From: Eustoma russellianum
Taxonomy: Eukaryota; Streptophyta; Magnoliopsida; Gentianales; Gentianaceae
Reading direction: 5' to 3'
Length of the DNA stretch: 64,000 bases
NCBI GenBank assembly: GCA_036186865.1
Contig: AP025056.1
Location: 27,081,559-27,145,558, forward strand
Shown here one piece after another: positions 48,722 through 60,166 of the stretch. Below the pieces are notes generated by a model. The model was not told the DNA's origin and searched no databases. It was given only the letters and a program-made list of their open reading frames with translations. The position numbers were made by a program, and so were the translations under genes. Numbering within the stretch: position 1 is the stretch's first letter; each line of letters opens with the position of its first letter.

Positions 48722-51312
48722 CAATATTTGGTTTTCAAAAAATTTTGGACCAAAGAACTCACTTCTGAAAACAGTTTTTGTTTTTAGATTCTGATTTGAA
48801 TTATTTAAAAGGCCTAGTTGTAGACCTCCAAAAATTATAAAATTTGTTGAGGAGGTACTCTCAGATGTTACGAGAGACTCACAAAAATTTCAAATTAAAA
48901 CTCCAAGGATAACCCCTTGAAAATATATTTTTGGTCAGATTGCACAAATCTGCCAGAAACTGTAATCCAAATTGAAAATTTTATTCCAATTTATTGGTAA
49001 CTCTAAATGGTCTGAAACTTTTATGATAACACCCTAAAGATGTGTATTTTAGTGGCTAGAAACAGTTTTTGAAAATTCCTTTTGGAAGTATGTCAACCAC
49101 GTTGATGTTCTCAACCTTTGTAAATCTGAAAATTAGATTGTACTAGTCTCAGATCTATTAAAGTTTGACTGACTTATACTTATCCAAATGGGGTGAAACT
49201 TGCGCCAAATGAAAACTAGGAGCTATATGTTTCTGCAAAATTTTATGATTTTTGAAATTTGTTTATTATTTTTACTATTGTAATGAAATCAATGCAGAAA
49301 ACTGAAAACTGAAAGTGAAGTGCAGTAACGTAAGAACACCAAGGATTTTATATTGGTTCGGTTAAAACAACCTACTCCAGTGTTCGAGGACACCTTGCTC
49401 GTTTAACACTAAACAAAACAAACACCTTACCACAAGGGTGACTGAAGTTAAATAGTAACTCTATCCTTTTACAACCAAAACAATTAAGCAAACCGATCAC
49501 GAACACCACCATCGATCGAATGAAGGTTTGGTCACACCTTGATCAACCTTTTACATCAATTTAATGTGTATGGATGGTATATTCAAAGCCTATACAATAT
49601 GTAGAAGATATGAACAATAGGCTTGAGAGAAGAAGGAGAAGAAAGAAAATGAGAAGAAGGAAATAGTATAGCTTCTTGCACTTGAGAAAATCTGAGTTGT
49701 AGCCTTAACCTTGTTTGCACTATTCTTCCCTTTTTATCCACATGTGGCCGCCCCCTTTAGGGCTTTCTTCCATCTTTAGAATTCTCTTTAATGTCCTTGG
49801 AAGATTTCCTTGTGCAGAGATGACACCATCTTGCTTACTTGGCGCCACATGATTGGAAGGATGACTTGACCTTGCTTACTCGTCACTTGTTAATTGGTCC
49901 AACTTGGCATCCTTTAATGAGCTGTAAAATCTGGAAAAAAAATTACAAAACATGTGCTTAAATGTAGTCAAGACATTACCATACAACCACACTTCAATCC
50001 CTTGAATTTTAGGAAGCAAATTGAAGACAATATCACCCAAAAAATCGGCCACTTATGAGCATGTGCTGAAAATTTTTAGCATGTGTTGCACTTTGAAATC
50101 TTTTCTTGTGTGGTGCCCTCTTTAATGTCACCAATCTTGTGTGGTATATTATTCACCAATTGAAATGCCAAATAAGCTCCACCTTGGCTCCAATCAAGAT
50201 GTAATAGGCATGTGATATGAGCTGGACATGTACTGAAATTTCATTTTAGTAAGCTTTGTCAAATAATGCACAATATTTACACATATATGGTAAATTATAA
50301 TCAGCCCTAATTTGAATTTTCTAGAACACTTTAACATGTCTTTAATGTGTAAAAAGTGTCTAGATACATGTTACATCTCATGCCAAAAAAGTTCCATGTG
50401 GTATATTCGTAGAAAACCGAATTTTCGACTTTCGTCGATTGCACGATTTTTCTCCGATTAAATTCAAACTTCTTACACATGTCATATATGTTATGTCACA
50501 CATAATGTACGTAAAATAAAGTAGATATTCAGCTCATGTAACTAGGGAGAGGTGCCCATGTGCTTAAAAAAATTTGAATTTGAAATCTCTATAATTTTAG
50601 CCTAAATTGTGGGTGATTTGTGTGTTCCACATAATATGATTTAGTGGCTGATATTAACATGTGAGCCACGAAATTTTTGAATAATTTTGATATATATGGG
50701 CTGGCCATCTTCATATGTCAAGTATGTGACATGTCGGTGAAGTTTCGGTAGTCACCCAATACGACAATTTTCAGTTTATGACCTTGTAACGTGTCGCTAT
50801 AATTTTGTCATCACCATGACTTATATCTTATGATATAAGACCTGAATATACTCATAAATATGAGGTGTATATAGTGGTGTGACGTCGACGTATGTTTATA
50901 ATATATGTAATATGCCGATAGTACGTTGGAATATATGTGTATTATGCCTTTTTAACAAAAAATATGAATATATATAATATATATAAGGCGTGTAAGATAT
51001 GTAGGAAGGAGACTTTCCATTTCCGAATTTGTTGTCATGTAGCTTCCACCAAATATATCTCCATTTAATGAACTAGTTAGTTCATTAACTTAAGCATTCC
51101 ACTTTGTGGCACCTGAAAATAGTACAAAGACAACAAATGTTTGCCATAAGATTAAAGCTTTAACACTTCATGGCTTGTTAGTACGGCATATATAAACATA
51201 TGAAGCATGTATATCACATAAACGTGTCAAGTAAAAATTTATTTATGCATTTCGTAAACCCGTAGCATTTAAATCATGTATGTGTAAATCATTCAAACAC
51301 ATTTTCTCAACA
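48722..51312 (-). repeat. Sirevirus LTR, copy 5, one end missing
   Basis: The sense start TGTTGAGAAAATG is at 51312. The sense end is lost: the first roughly 80 bp found on the plus strand in other copies are absent at 48722. It lies between the gag fragment and the polypurine region, so the pol genes were deleted by rearrangement. Confidence 0.83.
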
Positions 51313-52664
51313 CTTTCTTGGTCTTACAAAATGTAAGAAGAAAGATGAAGAAGCAATATAATATGTGTTATGATCATTCCTATGTGGCCTATGGCCGCAC
51401 CCACTATAATATGGTCTTTGATATGCATTTCTGTTAGTATGCATGGTCCGTGATCTAGATGCATTGATATGGTATGAATGTCGCATATGCATCAAATATT
51501 TTCTTTCATATTTGTATGGTACATGATTATACTTTGTATATGATGAAAAAGGAGTGTGATGAGATATAACAGGTGGTATGCTAGTTGTCTTCTTAGACTG
51601 TAAAACCGTCCTAATTGCATGCGGTTGTTTAAATGATGATAGGATAAAGCTTGTAGACTTGTTTTGTGCCTTATTATCTTCAACATACCCTAATTCGGTT
51701 TTATCATTTTCATGACTTTAAGAAGAAAGAAGTCGACCTAACATGCAAGTGCATGTATCGAATCGTTTTACCGTCTTTTCTAATTCTGCGTTTCTTGATT
51801 TCAGATTTGAAATCTCGGCTTTCATCTTATTATTCTCGGATGTTAAGGATAAAATTTCAGATTTTAATGAATTGATCATGCTAGATGACTCCTCTTTTGA
51901 ACCATTTAATTTAGATACAAGATTTGTGTTAAAAGATTCTAACAATTTCTTGTCTTCAAGTAAACGTTTTTTTTCTTTTGTAAGAGTCTTACTGAATTTG
52001 TGCAACTCAAGATATTGACTAAATAAATCATCATAAGAGGGTTTAGAATCAGAATCTGAGTCAGAATGTACCTCATTAGATGCTTTGGATGCAAAGCATA
52101 CTTGAGCCGTCTCCTCTTCGGTTACTTCATTCTCAGAATCGGATGAGTCACTCCATGTGGAGGCTTTGAGAGCTCTTCTTGTTCTCCTTTGTTACGTTAT
52201 GAGACAGGTCTAGTTTTTGTCCATTTCTTGTCATGGTTTTTGTTTGAGTCTTTTTTCGGGCAGGCATAAGAGATGTGTTCAAGTCTTTCACACGTATAAC
52301 ACTTAATATCTTTATCATTATTCTTATTTCTATGATTCTTAGATGAAGTATGCTTAGGTTTATTCTTAAACGACTTTCTCATGATCTTTCTTAATTCTTT
52401 AGCCAACATAATTAGATCTTTATTATCAGAATTCGTGTCACTATCATCTACACAATCAGAAGAAATAGAGACGTATTCATTTGATCTAAATGCTATAGTC
52501 TTATTTTGTTTAGAAGTTGATTCAGAATGTCTTAGAGTGAGTTTGTTTTCATATACCTTTAGTGATCCGATCAATTCCTCCATTTTTATTGACTTGGTTT
52601 TCTTACTTTCTTCAATTTCGGTGACTTTAGGATTCCATTCAGATGGGAGGCTTCTCAATTCCTT
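51313..52664 (-). pseudogene. Sirevirus gag, internal and C-terminal part (broken)
   Basis: From 52664 leftward: LRSLPSEWNPKVTEIEESKK and MEELIGSLKVYE (end of the copia capsid region), then the zinc knuckle CYTCERLEHISYAC (all CCHC residues present). After a frameshift near 52170 come STWSDSSDSE, SDSDSDSKPSYDDLF, and a long coiled coil (FNTNLVSKLNGSKEE, LTSENNKMKAEISNLKSR, 52005-51718). After a stop at 51718 the frame goes on as KTELGYVEDNKAQNKSTSF, and is cut at 51313 by an LTR. The long coiled-coil extension is typical of Sirevirus gag. The N-terminal part is missing because foreign copia DNA begins at 52665. Confidence 0.87.
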
Positions 52665-53340
52665 TTGCACTTTTCCTGTGAAGAAAATATCTTCGACAAG
52701 TACCCCTTTCCCAAATACATGTCATTTTTTGAAAGAATAACTTTATTGGATTCTAACACTAGTCTAAACCCATGCATGACTAGAAAAGATCCAGATACTA
52801 AATTCTTCAAAATGTCGGGGACGTGCAGCACATTTTGCAGATTTATATGCTTCCCTGAGGTGAGCTTCAAAACATTTTTGCCTTCACTTTCGATTTTCGA
52901 TGAGGCCGAGTTTCCCATATAAAGTTGTTTGGTTTTCCCAGGCTAGTACTCCGTGAACATTTCTCTGCGGGAGCAAACATGTCTTGTGGCACCCGTGTCT
53001 AGCCACCATTCGCACATGTTCCCCACAGCGTTGCACTCTGATACCACCGCGAAGAGGTTCAGATCATCCATGGCATCAACAATGTTTGCCTTTGCCTTGG
53101 TTTGCTTCTTTTTGGGCTTTCTGCACTCATTGCTAACTTGTCCCTGAATGCCACAGTTGTAGCATTTTTCAGTACACTTCTTGGCTATCTGCTTGCCTTT
53201 CCTGTTCACCCCAAGTTGGCCCTTCCTTTTCTTGGCCTCTGCAATGTGGGCCTTGGCCTGACCAACACTGGATTCTGGCTTTTGTTTAGATCTTCGATTG
53301 TCTTCCTCTATGCTTTTTCCTCAACTTCTGGGATTACTTG
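52665..53340 (-). pseudogene. Tnt1/Tork-like copia gag end and protease (broken fragment)
   Basis: From about 53210 leftward: CYNCGIQGQVSNEC, a zinc knuckle with its His changed to Gln; NIVDAMDDLNLFAVVSECN; then protease WWLDTGATRHVCSRREMF (active site DTGA). After a stop near 52943 follow YMGNSASSKI, VLKLTSGKHINLQNVLHVPD and LVSGSFLVMHGFRLV. This is the usual end of gag and first part of pol in Tnt1/Tork-type elements. It stops at 52665 against Sirevirus gag. On the other side only about 130 bp separate it from an LTR leader, so most of gag is deleted. Confidence 0.87.
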
Positions 53341-54097
53341 AAATGCAGAATGCTTTATGTATCCAGGAGAATGAATATGTAGAAAGAAGATTGCAGAGAC
53401 AAAGGAAGAACTTTGAATTTCTGAGTGTGAGAGTTAGTGACCATAGATGTCAGCTTGGCCAGTATTTATAGGAAAATTCTGAGGGCAGTCTATTACAACC
53501 AGTTCAACCACAGCCGCAGGATCAGATACCTGCTCATCCTGAACAATTAGATCAGATAATTGCATCAGGTCTGCCCTTAGCCTCGGATCACTAACTGTCC
53601 AATCTGAGCCGTCAGATCATAACAAATTCAGTTCAGTTCGGTTCGGTACGGTTGAAGCTCAACAACATTTCAAAATTTAACCTTACTCTATCTTAACAAC
53701 CTGGAAGTTTGAACTCAAACAAACTCTATCCTAGTTGATATGATCTGACACGCTGCTACAGGACCCGACTTGAAGTCTGCAGCCCGCAGCCTGGCCGGCA
53801 GCCTAGTCCGTAACCTGAGTCCATCAGCTTAGTTCGCAACCCATGCCCAGTCATGGGCCGACCTGACCTGATTTTCTCCCCTTTGAGCATTAATTTCTCA
53901 TTCACCTGGTATCGGAATTGAGTGATTCAAAAGCCTAAAATTATCTACTCGTCGCATAGATAATTAAGGACTCCTTAGTTTCTGCTCGTCATAAGTGAAA
54001 CTAATCATAATCTTAGCTCAAAGTACGTTGCTAATCACAGTTTGCAACTTGGTCCAATTTCAATTTCTATCCAATTTTTCCAAGACAAAATTCTCTA
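53341..54097 (-). repeat. Probable LTR/promoter of the Tnt1/Tork-like element
   Basis: The minus strand carries CCTATAAATACTGG (TATA at 53463-53470), then an untranslated leader leading into the gag fragment. Upstream is AT-rich sequence with a tandem CCGCAGG/CTGCGG-type stretch. A start near 54091 (TGTAGAGAATTTTG) is possible. No second LTR copy is in the window, so the extent is inferred. Confidence 0.5.
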
Positions 54098-54101
54098 CAA
54101 T

Positions 54102-54234
54102 CAGAAGAAAATGTATTATATTATTGCTCATTATAAACATGTAGGACTTGTATGACACCAACAGAATAGCAGAAGAAACTGTATTGTAATATTGTTCATT
54201 ATAAACATGTCGGATTTGTATGACACCACCAAAG
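54102..54234. repeat. 68-bp tandem duplication spanning an LTR end
   Basis: CAGAAGAAA(A/C)TGTATT...CATTATAAACATGT(A/C)GGA(C/T)TTGTATGACACCA starts at 54102 and again at 54170. Each unit holds one copy of the Sirevirus LTR terminus. Confidence 0.9.
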
Positions 54235-55210
54235 GAGGAAGTAGGAAGGAGGGGCGGGGAGAGGAGGGGATGAATGGTAGGTGTAGAAAAATATAGTCCC
54301 CCAAACTGAGTTCTAAAAAAAATTTCAGAAGTTCACTCCTAAATTGGGAAACAAATTTCTATTTCTCCTTAACTGAAAAACGTGCGGAACTTGATGAAAT
54401 TATACCTTGAGGTGTCTAGTGTATCTGTTTAAAACATATTTCGACATGTAACTAATTCAAAGATGATTGTGACAGAGTGCTGCCAAACTAGTCAGATTTT
54501 AGGCTAGTATCTAAAAATTAATACCTCTTCAACCACAACTCTAAAATTCAGGGAATCGATATAATCACCCTTGATATGTATGCTTCGAAACGCTAAAAGG
54601 GCTTCTGAAGAATAATAAAAAAGGCAAGTCAAAAACATTACTTCTCAAAACCTTGTCAATGTATGAAACAAATTTAGATAGTTGTAGAAATTTGAATGTT
54701 TAAATGACTTATAGACGTCAATTCTATCAACCTGTGGAACAGATTTAGATAGTTGTAAAACTCTGAATATTTGGATGAGTTATAGTCAACCAAATTGAGT
54801 AATTCGCTTTCAAAAAAAATTGAGTAATTCTCGTTTTATAAGAAACCTAACACGTTTGACTATGCCTCTGTGAAATTTGATCATGTTTTGAATTTGTTTG
54901 ATATATTAACTATGTGTAAAAAAGCGGTAAAGAAAAACAGATCAAATACAGAAAAAAAATACATATCACAATTTATAATGATTCGATCAATATGATTTAT
55001 TCTATTGTCCAAGACACTTCTTTTTGGATTTAGAAATTATCAATACCAACCGAGTTTGACTGATGTGAGAGTAGATTGGGTTATACACCAACTCTTTCTA
55101 GTCTTGCCAGTTTACAACGCAATACAACCACAAACATCTCACCAACTAAAGAAAGTTTGACCACATATGTTTAAATTTTTTACAAATAGATGAATATAGA
55201 GGTGTAGAAA
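54208..55210 (-). repeat. Sirevirus LTR, copy 6, diverged and partial
   Basis: Starts TGTCGGATTTGTATGACACC and follows the LTR text to about GTTTGACCACATATG, then breaks. It is the most diverged copy. It covers only the sense-end half of the LTR. Confidence 0.75.
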
Positions 55211-58117
55211 TCACATGATTTACAAAATGATCTTTGAGAGAAAAAGGCTACCTAGGTTTCAGGTCTTCAAAAATTCTGAAATTTGGAGAGAACTTAGCCT
55301 CAGATGTTATGAGTGTCTCCTAAAAATTTCAGATTTAAATTCAACCTCTAACCCCTTGAAAAATGGTTGGTGGTCAGATTGCGCAAATCTGCCAGAAACG
55401 GTACACTGATTTGAAAAATTAATTCCTATTTGTACACAACTCCAAATGATCTGAAAACTTAAAGACTAACCCTTTATAAGTTGTATTTAAATGGGTTGAA
55501 ACAGTTTTGAAAAATTCTTTTGGGAAGTTAGTCAAATACTATCAAAGTCTCAACCTTTGCAAGCCTAAAAATCAGACTGCATTAGTCTCAGATCTTTGGA
55601 TGTTTGAACGACTTATACTTGTCCAAAAGGGTTGAAACTTGTGCCAAAAGAACCTTAAAACGTGTGGCTATATTTTCTGAAAGTTTCGTGATTTTTGAAA
55701 TTCGTTTACTATTTTTACGAACGTGATTAAATACAGTAAACAGTGCTGAAACAGAATATAAGTGCTGAAAGTAAATGACACCAAGAATTTTATACTGGTT
55801 CGGTTATCAACGACCTACTCTGGTCTTCGAGGAACACCTTCTTCAGTTCACACTAATCACACAACACGAATACACCTTACTACAGGGTTGATGGAGTTAC
55901 ACACCAACTCCAACCCTTTACAAACCTTGTACGATGAATACAATTGTCACGAACACCACCACCTTGTACGATTGAAGATTGATCACACATTGATCAATCT
56001 TTTACAAAGATAAAGAATGTGTGGTTGTCTAAGAGAAGCCTATTCAAGAATATGAATGTAAGTACAATAGGCTTTTAGGAAGAAGAAAGAAAGATGTAGA
56101 AGAAGAAGGGAATGGAAGACTCTTTTTGCACTTTTGAACTTGTGAGACTTGTCTTGCTTTTGTTTGGCTTTCTTCTCCTCTTTTTAACAATGTTGGCCGC
56201 CCCCTCTTGGGTCCTTCTCCTCTTGAAAATTATCTTCTAAGTCCTTGGGAGAATATGTTGCATCATTGTTACATGTTCTTGCTTACTTGGCACCTCCTCA
56301 TTGGATGATCATTTAACTCTTGCTTACTTGGCACTCATTGATTGGTTGAATGTTGTCATCACTTGATGACTAGGAAAATCCAAGAATTCCACTAAAAGCA
56401 TGTGCCAAAATTACCATAAAACAATTACCATAACTTCCAAGATCATCACATAAATTAAGCAAGATAATTTCCTCCAAAAATAACATGAAAAATCGCCCAT
56501 TATGATCATGCACATGCTGAAATTTCAGCATGTGTAAAATTCATCTTTTATTCAAATTATTGCCTATTTTGCATTGATTTGATCCACTAAATTCAATCAC
56601 CATTTAGTATGCAATATTCTCTTCTTTTATAGAATAGAAATTAGGCACCAACAAGGCCAACATTTCGGCCAAGCTACATTATACACATGCTGAAATTTTT
56701 AGCATGTGTGATATTCAAGAATATCACTTTCTTTATTCATAAAATATTTAAAACACTTCCAAATTGTCTACTAATTAATCCACCTTAATCAAGGCACAAA
56801 ATATAGCTCATAATGGATGATAAAAATCGCCCAACGCTATAATACACGTGCTGAATTTTCAGCATGTGTCACAATTGTGACAAAATTTGAAATCTTACCT
56901 TTTGTAGTTTCTTTCTTTAAGTCACCAACTTTGTATGCTTCATTCTTGACCAATCAATATGCCAACAAGGCTCTACATATGCTCCGTCTCAGCTTGAGTA
57001 GGCGTGTAAATAGACTTTGACATGTGATGAATTTTATTTTTGCAAACTTTGTAAAATACTGCACATTTAATAATACACACATGGTATATTCCAATCAGCC
57101 CTTAATTTAATTTTCTAGAACACTTTAAGATGTATGACATATGCAAAAAGTGTCTAGATACATGTCGTATGATGTGCCAAAAACGTTCCATGTGTTGTGT
57201 ACGTAGAAAACCGAATTTTTGATGTTTATCGATTACCCGATTTTTCTCTAATTAAATTCCAACTTTTTGCACATGTTATATATATTATGTTACACATAAT
57301 ATACATAATAAAAACTTTAATATTCAGCGCTTGGCTGGTCTTAAAGTGGCGCCATTTACATGTGACAAAATTGAAATTGGAATCTCCACAATTTGGCCTT
57401 AATGTGGGATGATTTGTGTGTGCCAACATGGAATGATTTTATGGCTGGAAATAACATCATATCCACGAAAATAATAATGATTTTTGAGGTGTAGGGGCTG
57501 GCCATCTATTTATGGCAAGTACGTGACAATTTTCGGTTTAGAACCTTTTAACGTGTCGTATTTAATTTGTCATCACCATGACTTATATGATATAAGACCT
57601 GAATATACTCATAAATATGAGTTAAGTATAGTGGTGTGACGTTAACGTACATACGTAAAATATATAACGTGTCGGTAGTACGTTGGAATACATGTGTATG
57701 TGCCTTTTTCAAAAAAAAATCTGAAAATATATATATTTGTATATATGTATGCATGTATAATCATGATGTAGGAGGAGGAGGAGACTTTCCTTTCTTAATC
57801 TTGTTGTCTTTGTGCCTTGTCCAAATGTTGCTTCCTTTAATGAACTACTTAGTTTAATTAACTAAGTACTTCACTTAATGAACTAGTTTAGTTCATTAAT
57901 GGTGGCACCTGAAAATAGTATAAACACAACAAATGTTTGCCATTTGATGTAAGCTTTAACGCTTCATGGCCCGTTAGTACGGCAACATTATATATGAACT
58001 ATATAAGGCAACTTTCATGCAATAACGTGTTATGTCATAAAATATGTCATCCATTTCAGTGTAACACGTTATTTAAATCATGCATTTTGAAATCACTCAA
58101 ACCCCCTTTTCTCAACA
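55211..58117 (-). repeat. Sirevirus LTR, copy 7
   Basis: Runs from a point about 150 bp inside the LTR (GGTTTCAGGTCTTCAAAAATT) to CCCTTTTCTCAACA at 58117. The opening TGTAGGAC... part is missing. Its sense start lies next to the CGATCGAT-rich LTR-like sequence. Confidence 0.82.
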
Positions 58118-58285
58118 TATTGTTTGGGAGTTGGATTGATGGTTTGAACATGTTTAACTTTGAGAATATCACTTGGATTGATCCAAGTATTAGTTGGATC
58201 GAACCAAGTGAAAGCAGGAATAAAGTTAAAGTGTTCTGGAGGACTTCGATCGTTCTATGTTGAGGATATCGATTGATCGATGTAC

Positions 58286-58467
58286 ACATCGATCGATCGA
58301 TGTGATGAGTTGCAGATCAGGAATCATTCTGATCAACATGGATCGATCACATCGAACGATCCATGTGACATCGATCGATCGATGTGAGGCAGAATGAAAT
58401 CTGGAAGTTTCTGTCCGACTTCGATCGATCACATCGATCGATCGAAGTGACATCGATCGATCGATGT
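58286..58467. repeat. Cluster of perfect 18-bp palindromes ACATCGATCGATCGATGT
   Basis: Exact copies at 58286-58303, 58368-58385 and 58450-58467; the first extends to 20 bp with flanking C and G. Variants such as CACATCGATCGATCGAAGTG lie between them. Confidence 0.95.
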
Positions 58468-58626
58468 GATCGATCGATGTGCCAACGGACAGAACTTTTC
58501 ACTGTGTGTTGCAACTTTTGGTCCGAGAATCATCTCCCTTCGATTATGAACGTTATTCAATGAACTGGGGAGGTCTGAAAACTGCTGAAACAAGTTTAAA
58601 ACTTTGTTTTCTACTACCCTAAAGCC

Positions 58627-58634
58627 TATATATA
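58627..58634 (+). promoter_or_regulatory. TATA box after the palindrome cluster
   Basis: TATATATA in CCTATATATACAAGAC, about 160 bp after the last palindrome. Confidence 0.45.
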
Positions 58635-58980
58635 CAAGACTTAACTATGTTGCAAATATAGAAAACTTTCTCTTGTGATTTCCTTAGTGGAGAAAATTCT
58701 CAGCAGTATTCTTTCCTCTTTTCCTCTATTTTAAACACTTCAACTTGCAAGTTCATTCCCTTTCTCCTAGAGCAAAGGAACAAGGGAAGCCGTTAAATCC
58801 TAGGAAGCATTCGCTCGTAGTTCACCTTGCTCACCGGTGGAAGCGAAATTGCTTTTAAGGACAGTGATTACATCATGTCTCGGCAATTCTTCCGTGTGTT
58901 TGTTTGTCATCATCCTCAGGTTTTTTCTAACAACGCTAACATGAGATAATATCCACCAAAGAAACTCCAATGAATGATGT

Positions 58981-60166
58981 TTCAACTGAGCCAGGAATTT
59001 GTCTCGGGAAGGAAGGAAAGTGGAAGTTTCCTACAAATGATGACGGTGGTTGCTGGTGTCAGATGGTCGTTCGGGGCTGTTCCGGCAATTGAGCAGTCAT
59101 GGAGCCGGTATTCATGCCGACCCTGACACCCAAATGAAGGGAGTCTTCTAAGTGAGGATTGAAGAGAGGGTTAAAAACCTAAACCCCCGTTTTGATCAAC
59201 TAGATTTCTGGGTTAAATCGCATTTTCTAATTCTGCATGCCATCAGCTTTTAATTTGGAGACTTCTACTGTTCTACATGAAAGAAAACCTCGTACCAAAA
59301 ATGTGAAACAAATATAATGAACGAAAGATCTTATTTTCTTGAAGGAAAGATCTTATTTATCTAACCAAACCAATGCAGAGATCAAACAAGTATTTCAATA
59401 GATGTCACAGAAAGTGTCATCACAAACTATTTTTATCTTACTGCAACGAGCGAGTTATCCTTCATGTGATGTGCAACACAGCTGATAGAAAAAGCACGTC
59501 AAATATTTAGAGGAAGTGTAACATTTCCTTGCTCATCATGTACATGCTTCCCATGGTCAGGTATAATAAAATTTTTAATCACCAAGGAATGGATGTACTT
59601 TGTTGAAAGATTGACGTAGAGAACGCCTCCTTTTGTTGATTAACTGAATTAAATATTCTCCAAAGTAAAGTTGCTAGATAAATTTTTCCTTTTTTTTTAC
59701 TGCATAAAAGACTTCAACTCTTGAACCTTGGGTTGTAAGTATGATCCTTCTCATTAAGGCTGGATTCATTAGCTTAAAATTCAGGCTCACTCCAACATGA
59801 TATTTGAAGAGAAATTGGTGGACCGACACTTTTTTAGTTAGCAGTGATTTTGCATTAGCATTAAATCTGTACAGATTAATGACACACGAAGCAAACAATG
59901 ATATGTATCTCACTACTCCTTGTATAATTGCACAACAAGAACTACCACCAAATAGATATAACATATGACTTCAAAATAGCAAAAGGGACTCAAGTCAATT
60001 ATACTCCTGCGATGGACATCTATTTCCTAGTCCTGGCTATGGTTGTCCATCTCATACATAGATGAGCAGAAGACAATTTTTGGGGATCAGGAAGCGAGAG
60101 GAGGTATTGGAAAGTAAGAAAAGCAAACGATAATAAAAGGACATATCTTGGCAAACCAGAGAGGTT
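58981..60166. other. Spacer without recognised feature
   Basis: AT-rich with no supported gene. Bases close to 60166 are the likely 3' flank of the minus-strand repeat-protein gene. Confidence 0.5.

Larger units (their letters stand above)
58121..58980 (+). mobile_element. LTR-like sequence of a second family, with CGATCGAT palindromes
   Basis: Starts TGTTTGGGAGTTGG, carries palindrome clusters (58230-58485), a TATA box (58627-58634) and then a leader-like text (GCTCACCGGTGGAAGCG, TTTTAAGGACAGTG). This order recalls Sirevirus-type copia LTRs, where palindromes stand before the TATA box, but the end is not clear and there is no second copy or target duplication to prove it. Confidence 0.42.

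Noticed and set aside
51718..52005. Coiled-coil ORF as a host gene
   Set aside because: It is in line with the zinc knuckle upstream and matches the coiled-coil extension of Sirevirus gag.
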